Part shown: positions 13,629 to 19,200 of the stretch, piece after piece
Position numbering within the stretch: the first letter of the stretch is position 1
How the letters are laid out: the number at the start of each line of letters is the position of its first letter
Origin: CAZLGC01 sp964559275
Lineage (GTDB): Bacteria; Patescibacteriota; CALEFQ01
Reading direction: 5' to 3'
Length of the DNA stretch: 19,200 nt
Assembly (NCBI GenBank): GCA_964559275.1
Contig: CAZLGC010000016.1
Coordinates: 1 to 19,200, forward strand
Translations under genes and position numbers: made by a program
The notes under the pieces: model-generated
Told to the model about the DNA's origin: nothing
Seen by the model: the letters and a program-made list of their open reading frames with translations, nothing else
Database searches by the model: none

Positions 13629-13966
13629 TTGTAAATAATTAATCAAAAAATACCCTCAGGAAATACGAGGCCGATTAAGAGAAGGGAGGACATAGCGGAA
13701 AATAATTCAAAATTAGGGGGGTTTTTTGATAGATGAAATAGCAGAAAATCGGGGTATAGATAGCCTGAGGAAAAGCGAGGTATTATGTCGCACAATGATT
13801 CTTATGCGACGCGTATATGGTTTTAAGCCTATTTAATAGACCTTTTTGAAAATCACTTTTTTGTTATCAAATACTCTTTTAATCTATTTCTCGTAACATA
13901 AATTTTTGTATTTAATTGATAGCTAAATATTTTCTAAATGTCTCTTCCCTGATCAGCATAACTCGA
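13629..13966. other. AT-rich non-coding stretch with degenerate repeats
   Basis: No convincing reading frame lies here on either strand. The left part has two pairs of degenerate direct repeats (described separately). An inverted repeat, GTCGCA (13787-13792) and TGCGAC (13805-13810), has a 12-base spacer. The right part (about 13830-13960) is plain AT-rich sequence leading into the promoter at 13967. Confidence 0.6.
13650..13780 (+). repeat. Two nested pairs of imperfect direct repeats
   Basis: ATACCCTCAGGAAATACGAG(G) at 13650-13670 recurs at 13760-13780 as ATAGCCTGAGGAAAAGCGAG(G): 17 of 21 bases match, and the starts are exactly 110 bases apart. Between them, ATAGCGGAAAAT (13692-13703) recurs as ATAGCAGAAAAT (13738-13749), 11 of 12 matching. 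The first outer copy can fold CCTC onto GAGG. These may be remains of a duplicated element or protein-binding sites; nothing identifies them further. Confidence 0.5.
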
Positions 13967-13995
13967 TTGAATTTTCCCGAAAATTATGCTAAAAT
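13967..13995 (+). promoter_or_regulatory. Extended -10 promoter for a candidate small RNA
   Basis: TTGAAT (13967-13972), a 17-base spacer and TAAAAT (13990-13995), with TG at 13987-13988 forming an extended -10. Transcription should start near 14002, at the first base of a G+C-rich structured segment and 205 bases before the next ATG. Confidence 0.68.
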
Positions 13996-14001
13996 TAAAA
14001 T

Positions 14002-14142
14002 AGGCTGCTACCGGCCGGAGGGTGAATGGCAGCCCCGACGCGAGAGTTCTTGCAACAGGCACTCTGATGTTCAGGAACTCTGATCTCGCCAGGCGGCTCT
14101 GGCGGGCCGAATTTAAAAGCGGCCCCCGGGCCGCCTCTTCTA
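14002..14142 (+). ncRNA. Candidate structured small RNA, unidentified
   Basis: A G+C-rich block of about 140 bases in otherwise AT-rich sequence, starting where the promoter at 13967-13995 would fire and ending in a terminator-like hairpin. Stem 1 is GGCTGC (14003-14008) with GCAGCC (14029-14034). Stem 2 is the long hairpin AGAGTTCTTG (14043-14052) with CAGGAACTCT (14072-14081), extended across a one-base bulge by AACA (14054-14057) with TGTT (14068-14071). Stem 3 is CGCCAG (14087-14092) with CTGGCG (14099-14104). Stem 4 is the terminal hairpin at 14119-14134. It lacks the signatures I know for SRP RNA, tmRNA, RNase P RNA or common riboswitches. Because the next gene has its own promoter at 14152, an independent RNA is more likely than a leader. 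Confidence 0.55.
14119..14140 (+). terminator. Terminator-like hairpin ending the candidate small RNA
   Basis: GCGGCC (14119-14124) pairs with GGCCGC (14129-14134) around CCCG, followed by the pyrimidine-rich CTCTTC. The T-tract is poor, so termination strength is uncertain. The upstream arm can pair alternatively with GGGCCG at 14104-14109. Confidence 0.5.
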
Positions 14143-14151
14143 ATCCCCTAC

Positions 14152-14179
14152 TTGACAATTTTCAGATTTATGCTATATT
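14152..14179 (+). promoter_or_regulatory. Extended -10 promoter for the 68-residue protein gene
   Basis: Consensus TTGACA (14152-14157), a 16-base spacer and TATATT (14174-14179), preceded by TGC (14171-14173). Transcription should start near 14186, about 21 bases before the ATG at 14207. An SD-like AAAGGGGGA (14192-14200) precedes the start. Confidence 0.8.
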
Positions 14180-14206
14180 TCCAGCAACTAGAAAGGGGGA
14201 ATAACT

Positions 14207-14413
14207 ATGGCAGCTGTAGTGCTGGTGGCTCTGAACCGCGCGGAAGTACCGCTGACCGGCGATAGGCGTACCGGACTGTACCACAACCCTTATTGCGCAG
14301 AAATAGAAACCATCAAACCGGAAGACAGGATTGAATTCAATGGCCTCGCTCAGGCGGAAGGCCAAAAATTCAAGCGCTGTCAATGTGTTACTGACACTAT
14401 CAAACTTGGCTAA
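14207..14413 (+). CDS. Small Ada-like zinc mini-protein (hypothetical)
   Basis: A 68-residue soluble protein. Its core, RTGLYHNPYCAEIETIKPED followed by RIEFNGLAQAEGQKFKRCQC, fits the Ada-type metal-binding pattern: YHxxxC, then an I-K-x-E-[DN]-[RK]-[IV]-x-F segment, an alanine-rich turn ending in G, and a final cysteine pair C-x-C. Three cysteines plus the histidine could bind zinc. It aligns by eye with the C-terminal block of the protein at 8350-8871, which has lost its cysteines. In Ada the domain repairs DNA methylphosphotriesters, but free-standing copies like this have no proven role. A dedicated promoter, a G-rich SD and a strong terminator make it a clear single-gene unit and support its being real despite its size. 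Confidence 0.8.
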   Translation: MAAVVLVALNRAEVPLTGDRRTGLYHNPYCAEIETIKPEDRIEFNGLAQAEGQKFKRCQCVTDTIKLG

Positions 14414-14463
14414 TTGATCTATTTATTGGATCAAATAATCGCCAAGTCTCATAAGTAAAGCGG

Positions 14464-14498
14464 TCCCCAGCTTAGACAACGAGCTGGGGAATTTTTTT
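14464..14498 (+). terminator. Strong rho-independent terminator after the mini-protein gene
   Basis: TCCCCAGCT (14464-14472) and AGCTGGGGA (14482-14490) form a perfect 9-bp stem with a 9-base loop, followed by seven T (14492-14498). A smaller inverted repeat, TTGATC (14414-14419) with GATCAA (14429-14434), lies directly after the stop codon. Confidence 0.93.
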
Positions 14499-14500
14499 AC

Positions 14501-14522
14501 AAAAAAACAGCCCGCAGGCTGT
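14501..14522 (-). terminator. Rho-independent terminator for the minus-strand peptidase gene
   Basis: On the minus strand ACAGCC and GGCTGT (14522-14517 and 14512-14507) enclose a 4-base loop and are followed by a T-run (the A-run at 14501-14506). It starts 9 bases past the 3' end of the gene at 14532 and faces the plus-strand terminator two bases away. Confidence 0.9.
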
Positions 14523-14531
14523 CAGGTCGTT

Positions 14532-15845
14532 CTAAAAGAATCCCATCGGATTAAGTGTCTGTGATGGTGCGTACCATGGTGACAAGCCGTAGGAAGTCTC
14601 TACCCACTGCATCTGCCGGTAAACGGCAAAGTGGAGATGATAACCGGTTGAAAAACCGCTGGTTCCTTCGAAACCGATGATGTCGCCTTTTTTGACCAAC
14701 TGTCCGGGGGTCACCGCAATCTGACTCAAATGCCCGTAAAGTGTATAGAGATTGAGATTGTCATGCAAAATTACTACCGTGTTGCCGAATCCGTATTCCA
14801 AGCTGGTGGTACCATCCACGGTGCCATCCGCCACCGCGTAAACGGCCGTGCCACCAGGCATAGCAAAATCCACGCCAGCATGGATCCGAGGTGTGCCGTC
14901 CTCATTCAAACCGTAAACACCAGATTGAGCATAATCAGTCAGGCCGTATCCTTGGCTGATAGAATCTAAAGCGCCTACCATCGGCTCGATGAAAATACCA
15001 CTACCGGTAACCGGCGGGCCGGAAGTGCCGCCACCGGCACCACCCTGGGTTAGCTGTTGCTGTTCCAGCTGCTGGATTTCCTGAGCCAACTGCTTCTGCT
15101 TATCAGCCGCTTCACCAATAAGCTCTAAATAACGATCTTCGCTGTCCTGGGTCTGGGCTAAGAGCTCTTCATTTGCCTGGCGCTGACGATCCAATTCAGC
15201 TTGCTGTGCCTCCAGTTGCGATTTCAGATCCTGCTGTTCTTTTTTACGATCCTGGAGATCATCATGCTTAAAGATAAGCTCGTCGCGGATGACTAACACC
15301 CGGTCATACATATTCTGCGCTTCATTTTGAAAATTCTGGGTTTGTTCTTCCGCATTCAGGATGTCGGCAAAAGTTGACGTCTGTAGAACCAACGAAAGTG
15401 AAGAGGTGGTATCATCGCGATAGCGGATATCTCGAATCAAGCTGCCCAGAACCTGTTTTTGGTATTGTAAGTCTTTTTCTTTTTCCTCAACCTGTTGGCG
15501 GGTGATTTGAATCTGGGAATCAGTCTGCTCTATTTCCGCCGCCGTTTTTTCAACCGCTAAATTAGTCAGCTCCATTTCATTTTGGCTAACCTTAATTCTG
15601 ACCTCCAGGGTCTGCACATCTTCCTCTAAACGTGCTAGATCAGCTGTGTAGCGCTTGATTTCCTGTTCAATCTCCGCAATCTTGGCCTGCTTATCGTCAA
15701 TAGCATTGTCAACTTGCTCCTGAGCAGCCTCATCAGCATCAGATTCATCAGTAGCCGCCAGAGTCAAAAAAGAGCCCACTACAAGGCCACTAGCTATCAA
15801 GAGCGTTATTAAGATGATTTTTGTTTTTTTGTTGAAACCTTTCAT
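14532..15845 (-). CDS. Exported coiled-coil M23 peptidase (EnvC/NlpD-like)
   Basis: A 437-residue murein hydrolase-like protein. A membrane helix or signal anchor lies at about 9-30, then a long Gln/Glu-rich coiled coil from about 40 to 265, a Gly/Pro linker (GGAGGGTSGPP), and a C-terminal M23/LytM domain from about 285. Unlike E. coli EnvC, the zinc site is complete: IHAGVDF (His322, Asp326), LYGHL (His372) and YHLHFAV (His403, His405). It could therefore cut peptidoglycan cross-links itself, probably at division. I place the start at the ATG at 15845 rather than at 15854, because the promoter (-10 at 15858-15863) puts the transcript start at about 15851, after the first ATG. A terminator follows at 14501-14522. 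Confidence 0.9.
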   Translation of the reverse strand: MKGFNKKTKIILITLLIASGLVVGSFLTLAATDESDADEAAQEQVDNAIDDKQAKIAEIEQEIKRYTADLARLEEDVQTLEVRIKVSQNEMELTNLAVEKTAAEIEQTDSQIQITRQQVEEKEKDLQYQKQVLGSLIRDIRYRDDTTSSLSLVLQTSTFADILNAEEQTQNFQNEAQNMYDRVLVIRDELIFKHDDLQDRKKEQQDLKSQLEAQQAELDRQRQANEELLAQTQDSEDRYLELIGEAADKQKQLAQEIQQLEQQQLTQGGAGGGTSGPPVTGSGIFIEPMVGALDSISQGYGLTDYAQSGVYGLNEDGTPRIHAGVDFAMPGGTAVYAVADGTVDGTTSLEYGFGNTVVILHDNLNLYTLYGHLSQIAVTPGQLVKKGDIIGFEGTSGFSTGYHLHFAVYRQMQWVETSYGLSPWYAPSQTLNPMGFF

Positions 15846-15857
15846 AGCAATCATATA

Positions 15858-15886
15858 ATTATAGCATTTCCCGAGCCAAGAGTCAA
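15858..15886 (-). promoter_or_regulatory. Promoter giving a near-leaderless mRNA for the coiled-coil peptidase
   Basis: On the minus strand TTGACT (15886-15881), a 17-base spacer and consensus TATAAT (15863-15858), preceded by TGC (extended -10). The predicted start of transcription, near 15851, is only about 6 bases from the ATG at 15845. The -35 box touches the stop of the upstream gene (15888-15890). Confidence 0.8.
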
Positions 15887-15887
15887 A

Positions 15888-17411
15888 TCAAAATGTAATC
15901 CCGCTGACATTGCAACCGCCATCAAAATCTGATCCATAGGGCCAGAAGTCTGCCATAATTTCCCGCTGGACGTTGTAGCGATAAACCTTGACATCGGCCG
16001 TGCTCCGACCGCCAGAACCTACTATTATCTCAACTTTGCCGTCGTTATTGAAATCATTGGTACCAACATCAATTCCGCTGCGGAAAGACGGCCCAAAAGG
16101 GAAGTAGTCTATCCCCCGCGGTCCCCCATCCTTGGGTTCCAAAACACGCACATGCCCGCCCATGTCAGCCGAACCAACCACAATCTCTTCCGTTCCGTCC
16201 AAGTCAACATCGCCGGTAGCTAACCTGACTCCGCCCGGGAAAGTTTCGGCAAAAGCCAAAAATTCGCTATAGACATCATTGCCCCAGTGCGGCTCATATA
16301 CTTTCACCAAAGGCTTATATCCGCTCTCTGGGGCAACAATAATTTCTTCTTTGGACGTACTAGCGTCCGCCTGCCCGACCGCGACATCCACACCGCCGCG
16401 GAAATGAGGACCGTACGGCCAGAATTCCAATGACCGCCTAGTGCCATCAGCCTCGAAGATAGAGACTTGTCCCCCACCGCCTTTGCGAGGTGCGGTTACA
16501 ATTTCGTCCTCACCATCACCATCAACATCGCCGGCCGCCACCCTGATGCCACCCTTGAAGGCTTCCGCGTACGCTAAAAATATAGAAATTTCCTCGTTAT
16601 TCTGGTTGCGAACACTAACCTCTGGTTTCCAGCCCGGACCAGCCCCGAAGATAATCTCTTCATGGCCGTCTCCGTCGATGTCACCGGCGGCCACATCCGC
16701 CCCACCAATCGCTGACCGGTCTAGGACTCGACTGTCCGTTTCGGCAATTTCCCCGCTGATATAGAATGATCGCAGATGCGTGGAACCAATCGGTCCGGCG
16801 CCGGTTAATATTCGCTTTCCCGGATCGGCAATCTGCATATGCGATTCAATAAAAGGTGTCGGGTCATGCCATTCGTTAAGCAGCGCTCGTTCACCAAGGC
16901 CGTAATATACCCAGCGGGAATCGACATCAACGTAGCCTCCCTTCCTGATACCGAGGTGCAGGTGCTCGCCCCAGCCACCGTTTTCTGCCCGGGTACCTAA
17001 ATAACCCAGGGTGTCGCCGATACTAACCACCTGCCCTTCTTTGACCGCCACGTCGCTCTCACGCAAGTGTCCGTAAAGCGAGACAACTTTGGAAGTATCA
17101 GGCAAGGTGTGTTCAACCAAAACCACCATCCCAAAGCGGGTGTGGACGCCAGTATGGCGAACAATCCCGTCAGCTATGCTAAAAATCGGAGTCCCGGCCG
17201 GACCAGAAATATCATTACCCAGGTGCCAAACGCCGCTACCGCGATTTTCCCCGAAATTCTCCAAGCTAAAACGAGTATAGTTATCCATCGGATAGCGGAA
17301 GCTATAGGCCACTCCTGTAGCCGAGAAATCAGCCTTAGCAAAATCTAAGCCAACCACACCAAAAAACAGGGAAATCACAATGACGATAGCCAGAGTTTTA
17401 TTTGGTTTCAT
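15888..17411 (-). CDS. Secreted M23 peptidase with FG-GAP/VCBS repeats
   Basis: A 507-residue exported protein. The signal peptide covers about 1-27 (LAIVIVISLFFGVVGLDFAK, cleavage after AKA). The M23/LytM domain (about 35-190) has an intact site: WHLGND (His63, Asp67), LYGHL (His115) and GEHLHLGI (His150, His152). From about 235 to the end there are five FG-GAP-like repeats of about 50 residues with Ca-binding DxDxDG loops (GDIDGDGHEEII, GDVDGDGEDEIV, GDVDLDGTEEIV, NDFNNDGKVEII), one of them degenerate (GQADASTSKEEII). These would form a partial beta-propeller for binding a surface ligand. Repeats alternate between FLAYAEAF-type and FWPYGPHF-type connecting segments. The gene overlaps the end of gltX by 14 bases, so it is probably cotranscribed with it. 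Confidence 0.9.
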   Translation of the reverse strand: MKPNKTLAIVIVISLFFGVVGLDFAKADFSATGVAYSFRYPMDNYTRFSLENFGENRGSGVWHLGNDISGPAGTPIFSIADGIVRHTGVHTRFGMVVLVEHTLPDTSKVVSLYGHLRESDVAVKEGQVVSIGDTLGYLGTRAENGGWGEHLHLGIRKGGYVDVDSRWVYYGLGERALLNEWHDPTPFIESHMQIADPGKRILTGAGPIGSTHLRSFYISGEIAETDSRVLDRSAIGGADVAAGDIDGDGHEEIIFGAGPGWKPEVSVRNQNNEEISIFLAYAEAFKGGIRVAAGDVDGDGEDEIVTAPRKGGGGQVSIFEADGTRRSLEFWPYGPHFRGGVDVAVGQADASTSKEEIIVAPESGYKPLVKVYEPHWGNDVYSEFLAFAETFPGGVRLATGDVDLDGTEEIVVGSADMGGHVRVLEPKDGGPRGIDYFPFGPSFRSGIDVGTNDFNNDGKVEIIVGSGGRSTADVKVYRYNVQREIMADFWPYGSDFDGGCNVSGITF

Positions 17412-18903
17412 TTTCTAATTTACTTAAACCGGCCTGGATTCTTTTCAGGGAACGCTCTTTGCCCAGGACCTCCATTATTTCAAACGGTGACGGGCTGTGT
17501 TTCTTACCGGACAGCGCATACCGCACCGGCCAAAACATCGTTCCGTTGTCAATTCCGATATCCTTGGAGTAAGCCAGCATCGCCGGCTCCAACTTGTCTT
17601 TGGCGAAATCTGCTTCAGAAAAAGTCTCTAGTTTTTCCGCCGCCTTTTTCAGTGCAGCTTCGGTATGGGTCAAGTCTGATTTTCGCCACACAAGATCTTT
17701 GGCACTATACTCGAGATTATCGTCCAAAAAGAAGCCAATAGCTTCGGGAAGGTCACTCAGCTTCTTGATTCGCGGCTGCTCCAGAGAGATTGCCGCCGCC
17801 ATAAATTTTTTATCCTGACCATACTTTTTGTAGCCGGGCAGTGAACTAATATATTGTTCGGATTTTTTCAGCAATTCTTCCGGTGTCAGCTGTCTGATGT
17901 ATTTTCCGTTCAGCCAATCAAGTTTGTCCGTGTCGAAAACTGCCGCCGCTTTGTGCACGTCCGCCAGGTCAAACTTCTTCATCAGCTCCGGGAGAGTAAA
18001 AACTTCCTCGGTAGTCTTGGGATTCCAGCCCAGCAGGGCAATGAAATTAAGAATTGCATCCTTGAGGTAACCTTTTTTAACAAAATCATCTACCGAAACA
18101 TCTCCTTCCCGTTTAGAAAGCTTGCGTCGCTCCTTATTTACCAATAGTGGTAAGTGGGCATATTGGGGAATATCCCAGCCGAATGCTTCATAGATCAAAA
18201 TGTGTTTGGGCGTCGAAGGCAGCCACTCCTCGCCGCGAATAACTACGTTGACTCCCATCAGGTGATCATCTACCACCACAGCCAGGTGATAGGTTGGATA
18301 CCCGTCTGACTTCATCAGCACCTGATCATCAATGAGTTTATTTTCGAACTGCACCCGTTTGCGAACAATGTCCTTAAACACCGTAAAACCACCCTGGGGA
18401 ATTTTCAGGCGCACAACATATGGACGACCGGCATCTAAATACTCTTTCTGCTTCTGCCGAGAAAGCTTCAGGCAGCGCCGATCGTACATCGGAGCCACCC
18501 CCCTGGCCACCTGCTCCTGGCGCATTTCTTTAAGATCCTCCGGGGTGCAAAAGCAACGATAGGCCTTGCCAGTTTCCAGTAATTTTTCGATATGCTCTTG
18601 GTATATCGGCAGACGCTGTGACTGAATATAGGGACCGTTTTCACCCGCCTGAGAAATCTTGCCGTTTTTATCCATAACTACCCCCTCGTCATATTCCAGC
18701 CCCGCCCAATTCAGAGTCTTTATAATTTGCTCGACGGCACCCTCCACATATCTTTCCTGGTCAGTATCTTCTATGCGCAGAATAAATTTACCGGCGTTAT
18801 GGCGCGCCCACAAATAAGAATACAAGGCCGTGCGCAAACCGCCAATATGCAGCATACCGGTTGGAGAAGGAGCAAAACGCGTTACAATCTGTTGTTCTTT
18901 CAT
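17398..18903 (-). CDS. gltX: Glutamyl-tRNA synthetase
   Basis: A 501-residue class I synthetase that charges tRNA-Glu. In organisms without GlnRS it also mischarges tRNA-Gln for GatCAB; no GlnRS or gat gene is in the window. The HIGH motif is in FAPSPTGMLHIGGLRTALYS (HIGG at 19-22). RIEDTDQER and DDHLMGVNVVIRGEEWLPST are typical of GluRS/GlnRS. The KMSKS motif reads KLSKREGD (261-268). Cys117, Cys119 and Cys144 match the zinc site found in many bacterial GluRS. The anticodon-binding helical part follows to the end. The ATG overlaps the stop of the upstream HAD gene (ATGA), and the gene's end overlaps the M23/FG-GAP gene by 14 bases, so all three are likely one transcript. Confidence 0.96.
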   Translation of the reverse strand: MKEQQIVTRFAPSPTGMLHIGGLRTALYSYLWARHNAGKFILRIEDTDQERYVEGAVEQIIKTLNWAGLEYDEGVVMDKNGKISQAGENGPYIQSQRLPIYQEHIEKLLETGKAYRCFCTPEDLKEMRQEQVARGVAPMYDRRCLKLSRQKQKEYLDAGRPYVVRLKIPQGGFTVFKDIVRKRVQFENKLIDDQVLMKSDGYPTYHLAVVVDDHLMGVNVVIRGEEWLPSTPKHILIYEAFGWDIPQYAHLPLLVNKERRKLSKREGDVSVDDFVKKGYLKDAILNFIALLGWNPKTTEEVFTLPELMKKFDLADVHKAAAVFDTDKLDWLNGKYIRQLTPEELLKKSEQYISSLPGYKKYGQDKKFMAAAISLEQPRIKKLSDLPEAIGFFLDDNLEYSAKDLVWRKSDLTHTEAALKKAAEKLETFSEADFAKDKLEPAMLAYSKDIGIDNGTMFWPVRYALSGKKHSPSPFEIMEVLGKERSLKRIQAGLSKLENETK

Positions 18904-19200
18904 AATAATTTTAATATCTGCTTTTTGAATCCGGAGAAATCCTTGTATAAAGCCGTGTTAATACCTAAATTATTTGCCTTGCCAAGGTTTTTTTCCTGAT
19001 CATCGGCAAAAAATATTTCCTCGGGACTAACCCCTGCTTTTTTAATCAGGGCGCCGAAAATTTTCCGATCCGGCTTGAGAACATGTTCCCGGTAAGAAAA
19101 TATCTGAACATCAAATTTGGATAGAAAATTAAACCGTTTATCTAGAAATTCTATCCGCTCAGCAAAGTTGTTAGAACATATACAAGCCTTGACTCCTTTC
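18900..19200 (-). CDS. HAD-superfamily hydrolase, C-terminal fragment
   Basis: The frame is open to the right edge, so the start and the catalytic DxD motif lie outside. About 99 residues are visible. The second HAD motif region is KACICSNN near the edge, motif III is HVLKPDRKIFGALIKKAGV, and motif IV is IFFADDQEKNLGKANNLGIN. These are the order and spacing of HAD-IA (variant 3) phosphatases such as phosphoglycolate-phosphatase-like or haloacid-dehalogenase-like proteins. The substrate cannot be read. Its TGA overlaps the gltX ATG by 4 bases (ATGA), so it heads or belongs to the gltX operon. Confidence 0.85.
   Translation of the reverse strand, partial: KGVKACICSNNFAERIEFLDKRFNFLSKFDVQIFSYREHVLKPDRKIFGALIKKAGVSPEEIFFADDQEKNLGKANNLGINTALYKDFSGFKKQILKLL

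Noticed and set aside
13629..13966. CRISPR array, or an SRP RNA, tmRNA or RNase P RNA in the long gap
   Set aside because: The repeats are imperfect, few and not regularly spaced. No SRP GGAA-loop core, tmRNA ends or RNase P conserved segments are visible here or in 14002-14142.
15846..15854. ATG at 15854 as start of the coiled-coil peptidase
   Set aside because: It lies about 3 bases from the -10 box and therefore upstream of the predicted transcript start; the ATG at 15845 is preferred.
1..19200. Recoded UGA (glycine) genetic code of some CPR lineages
   Set aside because: TGA ends several genes at the expected family length (for example the S41 protease, the Phd-like gene, the PrsW-family gene, the M23/FG-GAP gene), and frames contain no internal TGA.

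Overview
The window looks like chromosomal DNA of a small-genome bacterium, most probably a member of the Candidate Phyla Radiation (Patescibacteria). This is an inference from several features. Genes are tightly packed, with 1-17 base overlaps. Most genes lack an obvious Shine-Dalgarno sequence. The gene set is typical of the group: DUF4012 surface protein, rhamnosyltransferase-like GT2 enzymes, a TRM11-like methyltransferase beside rpmA, a PrsW protease with a zinc ribbon, and M23 peptidases with coiled-coil or FG-GAP parts. TGA is used as a normal stop in several genes, so the recoded-UGA lineages (Gracilibacteria/Absconditabacteria) are unlikely. No phylum can be fixed without a search.

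Positions 1-6713 (+) hold a surface and housekeeping run: the end of one GT2 glycosyltransferase, a second complete GT2, a DUF4012 protein, an S41 C-terminal processing protease, acylphosphatase, ribosomal protein bL9 and, after a GC-rich hairpin, CTP synthase. A perfect bidirectional terminator (6716-6747) separates this from a minus-strand pair, a TRM11-type methyltransferase followed by rpmA (bL27).

Positions 8350-9912 are accessory. They hold a membrane-anchored protein with a cysteine-less Ada-like mini-domain. Convergent to it is a secreted orphan of clearly higher G+C, with its own promoter and an SD displayed in a hairpin loop.

Positions 9859-11748 hold the most interesting unit: a sigma70-type promoter whose -10 box lies inside a perfect 11-bp inverted repeat, then a Phd/YefM-fold protein with a Cys/His cluster and no toxin, then iscS (4-base overlap) and iscU. 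I propose that the Phd-like protein is an autoregulator of Fe-S assembly, taking the role IscR has elsewhere. This is a hypothesis.

Positions 11750-14498 hold a PrsW-family intramembrane protease and a membrane-anchored hypothetical protein, then about 580 bases without a protein gene. That gap contains degenerate repeats and a candidate structured RNA with its own extended -10 promoter and a terminator-like hairpin. After it comes a 68-residue Ada-like zinc mini-protein with its own promoter and terminator.

Positions 14501-19200 are on the minus strand. In transcription order they encode a HAD hydrolase (partial), glutamyl-tRNA synthetase, an M23 peptidase with FG-GAP repeats, and an EnvC-like coiled-coil M23 peptidase with its own promoter. 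The first three overlap one another and probably form one operon. No tRNA, rRNA, CRISPR array, insertion sequence or origin was recognised.
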